Shown in pieces: positions 22,861 through 33,453 of a DNA stretch of 64,000 bases. The position numbers and the translations under genes were made by a program. This DNA is from Litsea cubeba (Eukaryota > Streptophyta > Magnoliopsida > Laurales > Lauraceae). How positions within the stretch are numbered: the first letter of the stretch is position 1; every line of letters starts with the position of its first letter. Where the stretch lies: positions 1 through 64,000 of the forward strand of contig WHSA01000944.1 of assembly GCA_012931725.1 (NCBI GenBank), given 5' to 3'. The notes below the pieces were generated by a model. It had not been told where the DNA came from and did not search any database. It saw only the letters and a program-made list of their open reading frames with translations.

Positions 22861-23092
22861 ATTTAAGAACGAGGGAGAATACAAGATTTGAAAATTTAAA
22901 TTTTTAAAATTTTATGCCTAAAATGGTTGAAAGGGCAAATTAGTCTTGAAAAATGAGATCATGTGGACACAGGGACCTATGGCTACAAATAGTCTAGCTG
23001 GGTGGACTAGAGGCCTTAATAAGTTTTTGCTTGGACTGGAGGCTGGAAACAGTCCACTATAGGGACCTTTCGCTAATTTTCTCTAAAAGTAA

Positions 23093-25027
23093 ATTTAAAT
23101 ATAAATATTAAGTAATTGTTGGTCAAATACATATGGGAGGCATGATTTTTTTTTATAATGGCAAATATTTTAAAAGAAACTTATTTATAAATATAAATCA
23201 ATTGTCAAAAGAAAAACATCGAATCATGTTCGAGTCAAATTTACCATGTTCTTTATGGCATCAGTGGCGACATGCTTCACCTACTACTTTATTATATATA
23301 ATTCTTTTCAAATCGATGTGGGAGCTACTTGTTTGTGAGCATGTAGAAAGCATCTTGATAGCACTTAATGGGAAATATGCTAGATAAAGAAACACGGTTA
23401 TGATTGAAAAATAGACCATCTTAACAAAACAGTTATGTGCATGGCCTACCAAATGTGGGCCCGCTATAAACTTTATAAATTATCAAAATGTGGGCCAGAC
23501 TTCACCGAAAGTGGGCCAATCTCATCCTTAAAACTAGCTCAAGCTTAACCAATTCTCCTTAAAACTAGTTGTATTGTAAAAGGGCTCCTATTCTTTTAAT
23601 TTGCACATGTAAGGTGGCGTTATTTCATTAGGGCAAAAAGGACAACAGCGGCCATTTTTTAAGTGGGTGTTGTGTAGAATTCCTCAAATTACAAAATGTT
23701 TGCTTCAAAAACTGTTGTTTCAGCCCCTATCTAACAACCAATGAAATGGTTGTTTCTGCCCCTATGTAACTACCAATGAAAGTTCATTCTATAAAAGGAG
23801 ACAACTAATTGCTTTTCTTATATACTTTTTCTCGTCTTTCAAAAAGTGAGGTCGAAGTTTTTAGCTAAACTCTAAATAGGGATTTTGACCGTACAAAATA
23901 TTGAAGATCATGAATTCTTCAAACTGGTGTTGACCAAAACTATATACCGACTGTGGATATTGCACATGGGGCTCCAAATTATTTTCCAATTCTACCCCTT
24001 TCGTGCGTTATCGCACAAACTGAAGTTGAAAATGAAAGCGGATTGTTTCCCCTAATATTTTCCTCTGTTCTCATCTCTTAAAGGACTAAACCTCTCCATT
24101 GAGCACAAGAGCTAGGACTTTAATCAATTGTGCAATATCGACTGGAATACAGTGAAGCTCGCTATAATTTCATTCTTTAGGGAACTAGCTAAGTGACTGT
24201 GCAATATCTTACGAGAAGCAATGAATTAGACTCCCAAATTTGATGGGGCCTTGAGTTGTTTTTTCTGAGGTCATATTCCATATTTTTCTGGTTGATAAGA
24301 AATAAAGTTTGGCTGTTGTTGACTTGTAAATTTTCATTTCAAAAGTCAAACAATTTTTCATCTCCATTGGCCGATGAAGTTTGGTGAACCTGACTTGTTA
24401 ATACATGAAGTTATTGACCACTGACTGCTGAAGAATATGGACTGGTGACCGGCCATCGCTCATCATGCATGAGCGTTAAACGCATTCTAACGACGTAATG
24501 ACTGACGTCACCGGCCAATGCTAAGGATGAATGATCGTCGAAGCAATCCAATGACCGGCATCATACATCTTCAATGACTGGTCATCGTTAAAGATAAATA
24601 GCCGTTGGGCGCCATTTAAACGAATTAGTGGCCGACGCCATGTAATTCCAATGACCGCGCGGGCGCTTCCTACCAACTTTTATGACTGATTGACGGTTTT
24701 AAGTGGTTAAACCCCACGACGTCCCACGATCTCCTTCTTTGACCAGGTCCTGTGACCATTGAACGCGTGGAAGAGCAATTCCAACATTCTTTATTCCACT
24801 TTCTGAAACTGTCCTCCACTCTCCCACGATCTCCATCAGTTACAGCCACCACGAAGCCTATAAAAAGGGCTTTCCAGGCAGCATTTAACACCAATGATAC
24901 TCTGTCAAAGATCAAGAAACTCTGCACAATCCTCTTCAATTCACTTCATTTCCTTCACAAGGCAGGGGTCGGCCAGTGTTCAAACATGAGGCAGACATGA
25001 AGTTTGTTTTTTTGTTACTTTGCCATC
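23093..25027. other. Promoter-like, LTR- or pararetrovirus-like non-coding region
   Basis: No gene recognised. Two TATA boxes are present (CTATAAAAG at 23789-23797, CTATAAAAA at 24858-24866). The second follows a block (24400-24860) rich in TGACG-type words with a perfect TGACGTCA at 24503-24510, and is followed by a leader rich in CTTCAA/TTCACTT. This layout resembles an LTR or endogenous pararetrovirus promoter; no coding sequence confirms it. The Tat-like element at 25033 inserted into its leader. Confidence 0.35.
24503..24510. promoter_or_regulatory. TGACGTCA palindrome (TGA/bZIP-type site)
   Basis: Perfect 8-base CRE/as-1 type palindrome about 350 bases upstream of the TATA box at 24858, among several further TGACG/CGTCA half sites. 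Confidence 0.4.
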
Positions 25028-25032
25028 AAGAT

Positions 25033-25972
25033 TGTGTGGGGAGATTTCCAGAACCACAGAATTACGCTAATCACAGCCATCAGATGGGACTAAGCACTCT
25101 CACGTGCCATCCGCGTGCCATCCACATGGCGCCAAGCTCACCCCGGCTACCAGGACAGGAGGTCCGGCCGAAGTCAGGCAGCTCCGGGCCTTTAGCGCCG
25201 AACTGGCCCACCCCGGGCGCCATCTCGGCGGGGAGCTCCACCTCGGCTAGGCCACCCCGGATGCCATTTCGGCAGAAAGCTCCACCTCGGCTGAAGAAGC
25301 CGGGATGGAAGCCGAAGCCAGAAAGAGTCTCCACTCACGCCCATCATCCCCCACGTCACCAGGCACGTGGAGGGATAGGGGCACGAGCTAGAGGGACAGA
25401 CGCGACATCCAGCCGCTCACAATCTTCACCAGATCCTGACAGGGCGGCATCCAGCGGCTGAGGCCACATCAGGGCAAGGCCCGAGGGCAGGTCCCACGAT
25501 CCCCTACCGCCAAAGGCGTCCAACACGATCTGGCCCAACAAGACACGCATTAAATGCGACGTGGGCTGATCCGACGCGCATTTAATGCAGAGTGGGCTGG
25601 ATTGGACCGCATTAATGGCAACGTGGGCTGATCATGACTTCCCAGTCGAATCACGGGCCCCACACCAAAATATCCTCAAAGGATACGACCCAAGCCTCTA
25701 TAAATAGAGCCTCAAACCACTATCAAAGGTACGCACAATTTCATACACAGAGCCGTTACTCTGTCTCTCTTCTTCCTCTCCTTCCATTGTTCCAGTTCAT
25801 TCACTGACTTTGGCATCGGAGAGCCTTGCGCCGCCCAGGCCAGGGTCCTCTGACCGTGTGTTCTTCCCTTTCAGGCTTTCGGACGGCACCCAGTCATTCC
25901 CAGTCATCATCATCATCGGATAAGTCCTCTAAGGCACCTCCTTATTGTGGGTCATTATTTTCTGCACCTACA
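25033..25972 (+). repeat. 5' LTR of second Tat-like element
   Basis: 940 bp, TATA box CTATAAATA at 25698-25706. Rich in CTCGGC/GCCGA words. Confidence 0.93.
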
Positions 25973-25974
25973 AT

Positions 25975-25992
25975 TGGCGCCGTCTGTGGGAA
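25975..25992 (+). other. Primer-binding site
   Basis: TGGCGCCGTCTGTGGGAA, two bases after the LTR; identical to the outer Tat-like element's site at 17401-17418 on the other strand. Confidence 0.85.
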
Positions 25993-26060
25993 AGTAATAT
26001 CCCAACCTTCCCAACCTTCCCAACCTACCCAACCTTCTTAACCTCAATCTTTCAGAAGCC

Positions 26061-27824
26061 ATGCCTCCGAAAGCTAGGAAGGGCGTAGAGTCCTCGAGAG
26101 CAGCGCTCGAGCTGCCACCACCGTCAACGGACGTCCCTCCTCAAGGGCGCTCCCGCACGGTGCATGGCACGTCTGCAGGCGAGGGCCGCTTAGGCTCTCA
26201 GCTCTTTGTCGAGTTCCCCTTCCAAGAGGGACTCGAGGCCTCGATCTCAGCAGAAGAAGTCATGCCACCCAGACGCGATGAGCGTCGGCATGAGCGTCCT
26301 CGGAAGGACAAAGCCGTGGCCGTAGGAGAGACGCGCCACGTTCAACCCCCTGCCACTGGAGGGGTTCTCGAAGCCCAAAATGCTCTCCTCCAGAGGCAAG
26401 AGCAGCTGATTCGCGAGCTCCAGCAGCAGCTGAGGGCAGCGCAAACTGCCTCCTTGAGGCAGGTCTCCGAGCCTCAAGGGAAAAAGAGGGACGCCCCCAG
26501 CAGGGCAGCCCGGCCTCCCCGCGAGGACCTCAGAAATCATATGGATCATAAGCGGAGCCAGATTCATGACGAAGGCTCGAGCAACAGCCGAAGTCATCAT
26601 AGCCGCGATGGCCGAGCTCATAGCCATCGCAGCCCGAACCACTCCAAGCGAAAGCCCAGAGCTCAGACCCCAGAGAGAGACGCTGAGCAGGAGCGATTTG
26701 ACAAACGCGTCAGATTGGCTCTCCAACACAACCTGGACGTGCGGGACCAGAAGCAGATCTGTGGTCACACTGATCTGGGGGGCTCACCCTTCACAAAAGA
26801 CATCGAGCGCACCCCCTTGCCCAGAAAGTTCTCCGTCCCGCGGTTCGTCCCCTATGACGGACTGTCCGACCCATCCGCTCACCTCCGACACTTCTCCCAG
26901 AAGATGTCCATCTGGGGGAATGAAGGTCACCTGAACTGCAAAATCTTCTCCTCCAGTTTGGGTGACCTCCCCCTGAAGTGGTTCTGTTCTCTCCCAGAGA
27001 AGTCCATTTCGAGTTGGAAGGAGCTCCAGCTCTCCTTCCTGAAGAAGTTCCAAGCCTACAGCGTCGTCCCCAAGAAAGAAGGGGACCTCCTCGCCTTGAA
27101 AATGAAACAGGGTGAGACCCTCGCCATCTTCGCCCAGCGATTCTGGGCGGTCTACAGCCAGATCGAGGCACCAGGGAGGAGATAGCAATCTACGCCTTCC
27201 AGCATGCCCTGATCCCCGGCCACGACCTGCGGAAGGACTTGGCCGGGAACCCCCCAGAATCCATGCCAGAGTTGATGTCTCGGGTAAAGCGCTTCATCGC
27301 CCAGGAGGAAGACGAGATCCGAGCCCGGGATCAAGACGGGCATCCGGAGCTCGAGCAGAAGAGTAGCCAGCCTCGACAGAGAGGCGGGAGGCCCTCCCAG
27401 AAGCAGGAGCCCAAGCAGGCTTGGGTCTCCAGTTCGGCGAAGCCTACGTCGTCCAGGTCTGGGGAGCACCTGGCAGCCCAGACCTCCCACCAGCGCCAGT
27501 CAGAGCGTTAACGTCGTCTTCAAGGAGCCGATCTACCGTATCCTGACCAAGATAAAGACCAAGCCATTCTTCAAGTGGCCTCCGCCCTCGAGGAATGAGC
27601 CCGCCTCCGGCAGCCGGAGCAAGCTCTACTGCTCTTACCACAAAGGTAGCGGGCACAAGACCGAGGACTGCAACTCTTTGCAGTGGTATCTGGAGAAGTT
27701 GGCCAAAGAAGGCCACATTCCAGAGTTCGTTGAGGCAGGAGATGCTGGCGGCAGCGAGGGCCGAGTTCACCAGAGCGCAGCCCAGGTTCCAGACAGTGAG
27801 GATTCGGAGAAGATCATTACGTGA
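26061..27824 (+). pseudogene. gag: Tat-like gag with zinc knuckle, two frame breaks
   Basis: Starts at MPPKARKG, 88 bases after the LTR. A coiled-coil-like Gln/Leu segment (residues about 105-135) and an Arg/His/Ser-rich linker precede the Gag core (DGLSDPSAHLRHF, HLNCKIFSSSLGDLPLKWF). After QIE near 27168 one G appears to be lost and the frame moves (EEIAIYAFQHALIPGHDL). Near 27480-27510 it returns to the first frame, where a CX2HX4HX4C zinc knuckle (CSYHKGSGHKTEDC) lies at 27630-27671, ending at TGA 27822. Gag would coat the RNA. No protease or pol follows. Confidence 0.85.
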
Positions 27825-28175
27825 TCCGGCTGACGTCCTCAGCTCCCGCTTCCTCGTCCCAGGGCAGCTCCCAGGCCCGCGCCGATGCCAGGCGGGCATC
27901 ACGCGGGAAGGAGGTGGTGAAGGCCGAACTCGCGCTAGCGTCCAAAAAAGCCCGCTGACAGAGAGCCAAACAAGGGGGAGTTGGCCCCGAACTGGCATGG
28001 CCCGTTCAGAGCAGTCTCACTGGCAGGAAAATCCAGCCTACAAGCTTGAAGACTTGGAGGGCAAGCCGCGTCATCAATCTTCAATTTCTAAAAGATGTAA
28101 TGAATCTCTGAATCAATGGAAATAGCTTTCGCCCCGTCATCAATCTGTCACCTCTCTTTGATCGACTTCGGCTAC

Positions 28176-28650
28176 AAGGGTTAACAGCCCTGGAAAAGGC
28201 CTCGAGTTCGGACACTCGGCCAATTCCTAAACTCAGGGTCTTCACCCATCTCCAAGGGTTAACAGCCCTGGAAAAGGCCTCGAGTTCGGACACTCGGCCA
28301 ATTCCTAAACTCAGGGTCTTCACCCATCTCCAAGGGTTAACAGCCCTGGAAAAGGCCTCGAGTTCGGACACTCGGCCAATTCCTAAACTCAGGGTCTTCA
28401 CCCATCTCCAAGGGTTAACAGCCCTGGAAAAGGCCTCGTGTTCGGACACTCGGCCAATTCCTAAACTCAGGGTCTTCACCCATCTCCAAGGGTTAACAGC
28501 CCTGGAAAAGGCCTCGAGTTCGGACACTCGGCCAATTCCTAAACTCAGGGTCTTCACCCATCTCCAAGGGTTAACAGCCCTGGAAAAGGCCTCGAGTTCG
28601 GACACTCGGCCAATTCCTAAACTCAGGGTCTTCACCCATCTCCAAGGTCG
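28176..28650 (+). repeat. 78-bp tandem repeat, 6 copies
   Basis: Units start AAGGGTTAACAGCCCTGG at 28176, 28254, 28332, 28410, 28488 and 28566, nearly identical; diverged units continue to about 28850 (CGTTTCCTAAAGCTCC forms). As 78 is divisible by 3, the minus strand stays open through all copies (26-residue period), which I regard as fortuitous. Homologous to the 58-bp array at 2880-3190. Confidence 0.92.
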
Positions 28651-29059
28651 TTTCCTAAAGCTCCCGGCCTTGGGCCCTGGAGAAGGCCTCGAGTTCGGAC
28701 ACTCGGCCGGATTGGGTCTACCGCCCTGGAAAAGGCCTCGAGTCCAGACTCGGTCGTTTCCTAAAGCTCCGGGTCCTGGACCCTGGAGAAGGCCTCGAGT
28801 TCGGACACTCGGCCGGATTCCTAAAATCGGGGTTTTTACACCCCTCAAAGATCATTGCCGAGCTCACGCTTCCACAGCCGAGACCAGTGGAATGATGACT
28901 CCACTTCGGCACAATGCAGCTCGTCTCGGCCAAAGCCAGCCATTTCGGCCAAGGGCAGCTTTCTAGAGGAAGAGAGCGGTGCCAGCACTCAAACACCCAA
29001 GAATGCAAGTATTCCAGAACAGTGCAAAGAAAGGGAAAAAGAACTCAAAAGCATTGTAC

Positions 29060-29330
29060 GCAGTTTGGGTGATCAAGTGGTACCAGGATGCTTCCCAAAA
29101 CACCTTTATCACATGGTGAGAGGTCACGGGTTCGAGTCCTGGGGAGGCCACTCTACGGAGCCAAACGCATGATTAAGGGCACTCAGTGGTAAGCCCCCCA
29201 AAGTGTATACAAATGCGCCCGGATGGTGGTCCCACCTCCTGTAGAGGGTCCAGCTGGGTGGGCACCGCACGCGAGGCAACCCCTCCACGCCGGGCTCCCC
29301 CGCTCAGTTCGGATATCCTCCTACAAATAC
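29060..29330 (+). mobile_element. Possible tRNA-derived SINE piece
   Basis: GGTTCGAGTCC (29128-29138) is a perfect RNA polymerase III B box; a weak A box (GATCAAGTGGTACC) lies about 55 bases upstream, a common SINE spacing. No poly-A tail or TSD was found, so boundaries are a guess. It is not a foldable tRNA gene. Confidence 0.4.
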
Positions 29331-29483
29331 CATTCAATGCCACGTCCGGAAATGAAAGAGAAGCAAATGCAGAGAAAAATGCACAAGTGAAGAAGCCCGA
29401 CTTTCATTGAATAGACAAAGTGTTACAAAGCTGAGAAGCAAAAACATTACATGCAAGAAGACAAATGAAAAGGAGCCCGGCTA

Positions 29484-32026
29484 CTATGGTTTCGGCGACT
29501 CCACTAGGTCGATCACCGTACCTGTTGGACCAGTGGATTCGGCCGAAACCGTGGTCTTGCTTGGAGTGTCGTTGGCAGAGGCTTTGACCGGTACCTCACC
29601 CGAACCAGGGGCAGAAGAGGTCTCACTCAGAGGCACGGCCAAAGCATCGCTGGCGACTGGGGCATCGCTCAAGACCGGGGCAGCTGGAGCGTCTTCCGGA
29701 GCAGGAACGGCTAGAGGAGCTTCGACCGGGGCACTCTCAGTTGCAGGAGTGGAGTTCGGCTCGGGAACCAGGTCCAAGTACTTCGGCAGGTCCTGATAGA
29801 CAGGATGGTCTTCAGGGACCCCCGCACGCCTCAGTGCGGCCAGGCATCCTTCCTCGAACAGAATGGAGGTGATCTCCTCCACCTGTTTCTCGTACAGCTC
29901 AGTGGCACGGTCCACCCCGTTCTGGAAGACGGATTGAGCCTCGGACAGAAGAGAGGCCTTCTCCTTTTCCAGGTCGGCGTTCGCCTTCACCAACTTCTCT
30001 CTCTCAGCGCGACCAGCCAAGACCTCCCCTCGCAACCTCGTTACCTCAGCCGTCGACTCAGACTTCGACCTGGCCAACTCCGACTCCAACTCGGAGACCC
30101 TTTTGTTCTTCGTCCAAAGCTCGCCTTTCATATGGTTGGCCCTGGACGAGAGTTCGGCGTTCTCAGTCAGAACCAATGCCAACCGAGCGGACTCTCCAGC
30201 ACTGGCCACCTTAAGCTCTTCCATTCCTTTCCGCTGCACTTCCAGCTCCTTCTTCAGCTTCTCCCGCTCGGACTCCAGGTGGGTCACCCTCGCAGCATTC
30301 CTATCCCTCCTTCCTAACACGGTTAGGAGCCTCTGCACGTTCTGCAAGGGAAAAGAGGAGAATCAAAACAGGAACAGCCAAGCTAGGCCACTTGAAAGAA
30401 TACACAGGAAACACTTACCAGGAGGTCAGCCTGGATCGCTGTCACTATCAGACTCTCGTCATCACTCTCATGCTCCTCCATATCCTGAGGCAGAGCACAG
30501 GCCTTGGCAAGGGCCCCGATCCCCTCGGCGTTCCCCAGCAGTCGGTCTCCAACGTTCAGGGGTTTGCCGGGTTGCGTTTCCATTCTCGGCTTCCACGGTG
30601 CTGGGGCAATTCGGGGCCCGGAGGCCGATCCGGACCCTTGCCCCGCCGAGATGAGAGGCTCGCGCGCTGGCCCAACAGTCGACTTGCTGACTGGCGCACT
30701 CTTTTCGGCCGGCGCACTCTTTTCCTTCGGCGCGCTCTTCTCGCCCCCCTTTTCGGATGGAGCTTTAGCTCCAGGGGCTCGTTCAGGAGTTTTGCCCTTC
30801 GACTGCAGATCAGCCTTCGAACTCTTCTCCCCCGCCTTGGACTTCTTCCTGGGCGGGGACCCCTCCTTCGAGCGGTCCGGCGAGCATCGCCGGGCTCCCC
30901 CGCTCGGAGCGGGGGCAGGAGCAGAGGGAGCACCAGCGCCTACCGGACCCGAAGCAGCACGAGTACCGGCAGGCGACGGGGCCCCAGAAGACGCTGACCT
31001 CTGCCTAAACTTAGCAGCCAGGTCCTTGACAGCGGGCTCCCTCGAACTTCTCTCCATGTCCTCTCCTCGATCGGAGAAATAAGCGTCCACTATCTGCGTC
31101 AGGTCCGGCAGCTCCGGATCAGAAGTGGACGCCTCGGCTCCGGACGCAGTTCGGTCGGCAACGGGATCGGTCAAGGGGACCCCGCTAAACAAGGCGACCG
31201 AGACAGTTGGACGGTCGGGGTGTGTCTCGTCCACCTCAGGCACTCCAGTCCTATGGTAGTGGCCGCGATACCTCGGCGTATACCCGAGCAGCTTCCAAGC
31301 TGACCTGGTCTCGTGCCCCTTGTATCTTGCGACCTTGTTGATGTCGTCGGTGTTCCTCCTCCAACCTTCGCTGACAGCTCGGCGTCGCCTTGCACCCGCC
31401 TCTGCTCAATAGGCAAAAAAGAGTATCAGTTCGGCATCCATAAGGTAAGCAAAGCAAGAAGGAGAAAAGCAGTGGTGTTTACTTGGGACTTCCCCAGGGC
31501 GACTTGGGACCGACAGCCTCCTGCTTTCACCCGCGCCGAACTCCCAGTCCCCCGAGACACAGAAGAAATCTTCCTCGGCATTCTTACTTGAATCCTCCAA
31601 GGCTAGGACGAAGCCCCTTCGCTGCGGCTTCACCCGGAGATAATATCTTCCCTCCCCAGCCTTGCAGATATCATATGTATCCTCGATGTCATGAGGGCCT
31701 AGGTTGGTCCCCAAGACCTCGTTCGACTTCGCTGTGCCCATGATGACCTTGTAGCCATTGGGCATCAACTAGCCCGGGGCGAGGGACCAAAGGCTAAGGC
31801 AGGCCCTAAGCAGGGGGTGCAGTGGAAACCTGACCCCACCCTCGATCACGGAGATCAGAGGGAACGGCATCCAGCCGCCGTGGCAGCGATACAGGGCACA
31901 GTCGGCGAGGTCCGCCGGTTTTAGGAGGACCCCCTCCGGAATGCTGAAGGCAGCTCTAAATCTGGCTAAGCCCTCATCGGTATCTACCCTGAATCTAGGG
32001 GTGCCCATGTCTAAAAGGGGTGACAA
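29484..32026 (-). CDS. Antisense three-exon gene in Tat-like element (gypsy-type transposon domain + coiled coil)
   Basis: Exons 31483-32026, 30419-31401 and 29484-30341, joined by introns of 81 bp (GTAAAC...GAGCAG) and 77 bp (GTAAGT...TTGCAG). The joins are phase 1 and phase 0 and keep one frame of 795 codons. Exon 1 resembles the 'putative gypsy type transposon' domain (Transposase_28, PF04195): FRAAFSIPEGVLL, GVRFPLHPLLRACLSLWSLAPG, LMPNGYKVIMG. Exon 2 starts with WRRNTDDINKVARYKGHETR and runs into a Lys/Ser/Ala/Pro-rich, low-complexity stretch. Exon 3 has a 130-residue coiled coil and an Ala/Pro/Ser tail. One in-frame TAG at about 31768-31770, in place of a likely CAG (Gln), would truncate it. 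Role unknown. Confidence 0.75.
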
Positions 32027-32489
32027 CGAAGAAAAACCCTAGCAATCGCAAGGCCCCAAGAAGAACCAGACAGAAGGACAAAGCGACTTACAGGGACGAA
32101 GAGGCAGATCAAGAGCAGATCCGGGCGCGTCCTACGGTCGTCCTCGTTGAACAGATCTCGGGCACCAGAGCAAAAATCGAAGGTAGAGGCGAAGGCGAAA
32201 GGAATCAGAAGCGAGAAAAGGAAGGGGACGGCCCTATTTGTAGAAGGGGAACCCTCATTTGGGTACCGCCTCCGAATTCGAAGAGACACTTCAAAGCCCG
32301 TGCCCGTCCCATCAATGAGACAACGCAATCAGCGCAGAAGCTACGCATGTAGCCGTCAACTCGGTTCCCAAGACGAACAGGGCAGAGCATTTATTGCTTC
32401 AAAGAGTCGAAGCGACACCAAGCGATGATCGCTGTATCCCCAATAGTTTTTCTAACCTTCAACCCCTAAAAGCTAGGGCGCTTAAGAGG

Positions 32490-32508
32490 TCAAAGGCTAG
32501 GGGGCAAT
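32490..32508 (+). other. Polypurine tract region
   Basis: AAAGGCTAGGGGGCAAT abuts the 3' LTR; the G-run matches the expected plus-strand primer. Confidence 0.6.
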
Positions 32509-33448
32509 TGTGTGGGGAGATTTCCAGAACCACAGGATTACGCTAATCACAGCCATCAGATGGGACTAAGCACTCTCACGTGCCATCCACGTGCCATCCA
32601 CATGGCGCCAAGCTCACCCCGGCTACTAGGACAGGAGGTCCGGCCGAAGTCAGGCAGCTCCGGGCCTTTAGCGCCGAACTGGCCCACCCCGGGCGCCATC
32701 TCGGCGGGGAGCTCAACCTCGGCTAGGCCACCCCGGATGCCATCTCGGCAGAAAGCTCCACCTCGGCTGAAGAAGCCGGGATGGAAGCCGAAGCCAGAAA
32801 GAGTCTCCACTCACGCCCTTCATCCCCCACGTCACCAGACACGTGGAGGGATAGGGTCACGAGCTAGAGGGACAGACGCGACATCCAGCCGCTCACAATC
32901 TTCGCCAGATCCTGACAGGGCGGCATCCAGCGGCTGAGGCCACATCAGGGCAAGGCCCGAGGGCAGATCCCACGATCCCCTACCGCCAAAGGCGTCCAAC
33001 ATGATCTGGCCCAACAAGACGCGCATTAAATGCGACGTGGGCTGATCCGACGCGCATTTAATGCAGAGTGGGCTGGATTGGACCGCATTAATGGCAACGT
33101 GGGCTGATCATGACTTCCCAGTCGAATCACGGGCCCCACACCAAAATATCCTCAAAGGATACGACCCAAGCCTCTATAAATAGAGCCTCAAACCACTATC
33201 AAAGGTACGCACAATTTCATACACAGAGCCGTTACTCTGTCTCTCTTCTTCCTCTCCTTCCATTGTTCCAGTTCATTCACTGACTTTGGCATCGAAGAGC
33301 CTTGCGCCGCCCAGGCCAGGGTCCTCTGACCGTGTGTTCTTCCCTTTCAGGCTTTCGGACGGCACCCAGTCATTCTCAGTCATCATCATCATCGGATAAG
33401 TCCTCTAAGGCACCTCCTTATTGTGGGTCATTATTTTCTGCACCTACA
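32509..33448 (+). repeat. 3' LTR of second Tat-like element
   Basis: 940 bp, TATA box at 33174-33182, TSD AAGAT at 33449-33453. Confidence 0.93.
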
Positions 33449-33453
33449 AAGAT

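Larger units (their letters stand above)
20903..23092. mobile_element. Mutator-like element (2172 bp) with 9-bp TSD
   Basis: The element is 20912-23083; perfect 9-bp repeats TAAAAGTAA lie at 20903-20911 and 23084-23092. Short terminal inverted repeats share (A/G)GCGA(A/G)AGGTCCCT. Inside are an A/T-rich degenerate array (21120-21955) and a GC-rich segment (21950-22860). No transposase is seen. A relative with the same layout lies inverted at 42197-44410. Confidence 0.82.
25028..33453 (+). mobile_element. Tat-like, pol-less LTR retrotransposon with antisense gene
   Basis: LTRs of exactly 940 bp (25033-25972, 32509-33448) start TGTGTGGGG and end CACCTACA. TSD AAGAT at 25028-25032 and 33449-33453. 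Plus-strand order: primer site, frameshifted gag, 78-bp tandem array, SINE-like piece, then a three-exon gene on the opposite strand, polypurine tract, 3' LTR. No reverse transcriptase or integrase, so non-autonomous. About 14 LTR differences by eye. Extra ORFs, some antisense, are known in the Tat lineage (for example Retand), which fits. Confidence 0.93.

Noticed and set aside
26247..26768. Minus-strand frame opposite gag
   Set aside because: Shadow of the GC-rich gag coding sequence; no domain.
28176..28650. CRISPR-like regular repeats
   Set aside because: Contiguous 78-bp units with no unique spacers, in a plant retrotransposon.
28081..28848. 255-residue minus-strand frame with a 26-residue period
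   Set aside because: It is the translation of the 78-bp tandem array (78 is divisible by 3); the repeat is better explained as non-coding and the adjacent diverged units break the pattern.
29100..29170. tRNA gene
   Set aside because: Has a B box, but no acceptor-stem pairing or anticodon arm could be folded; kept only as a SINE-like piece.
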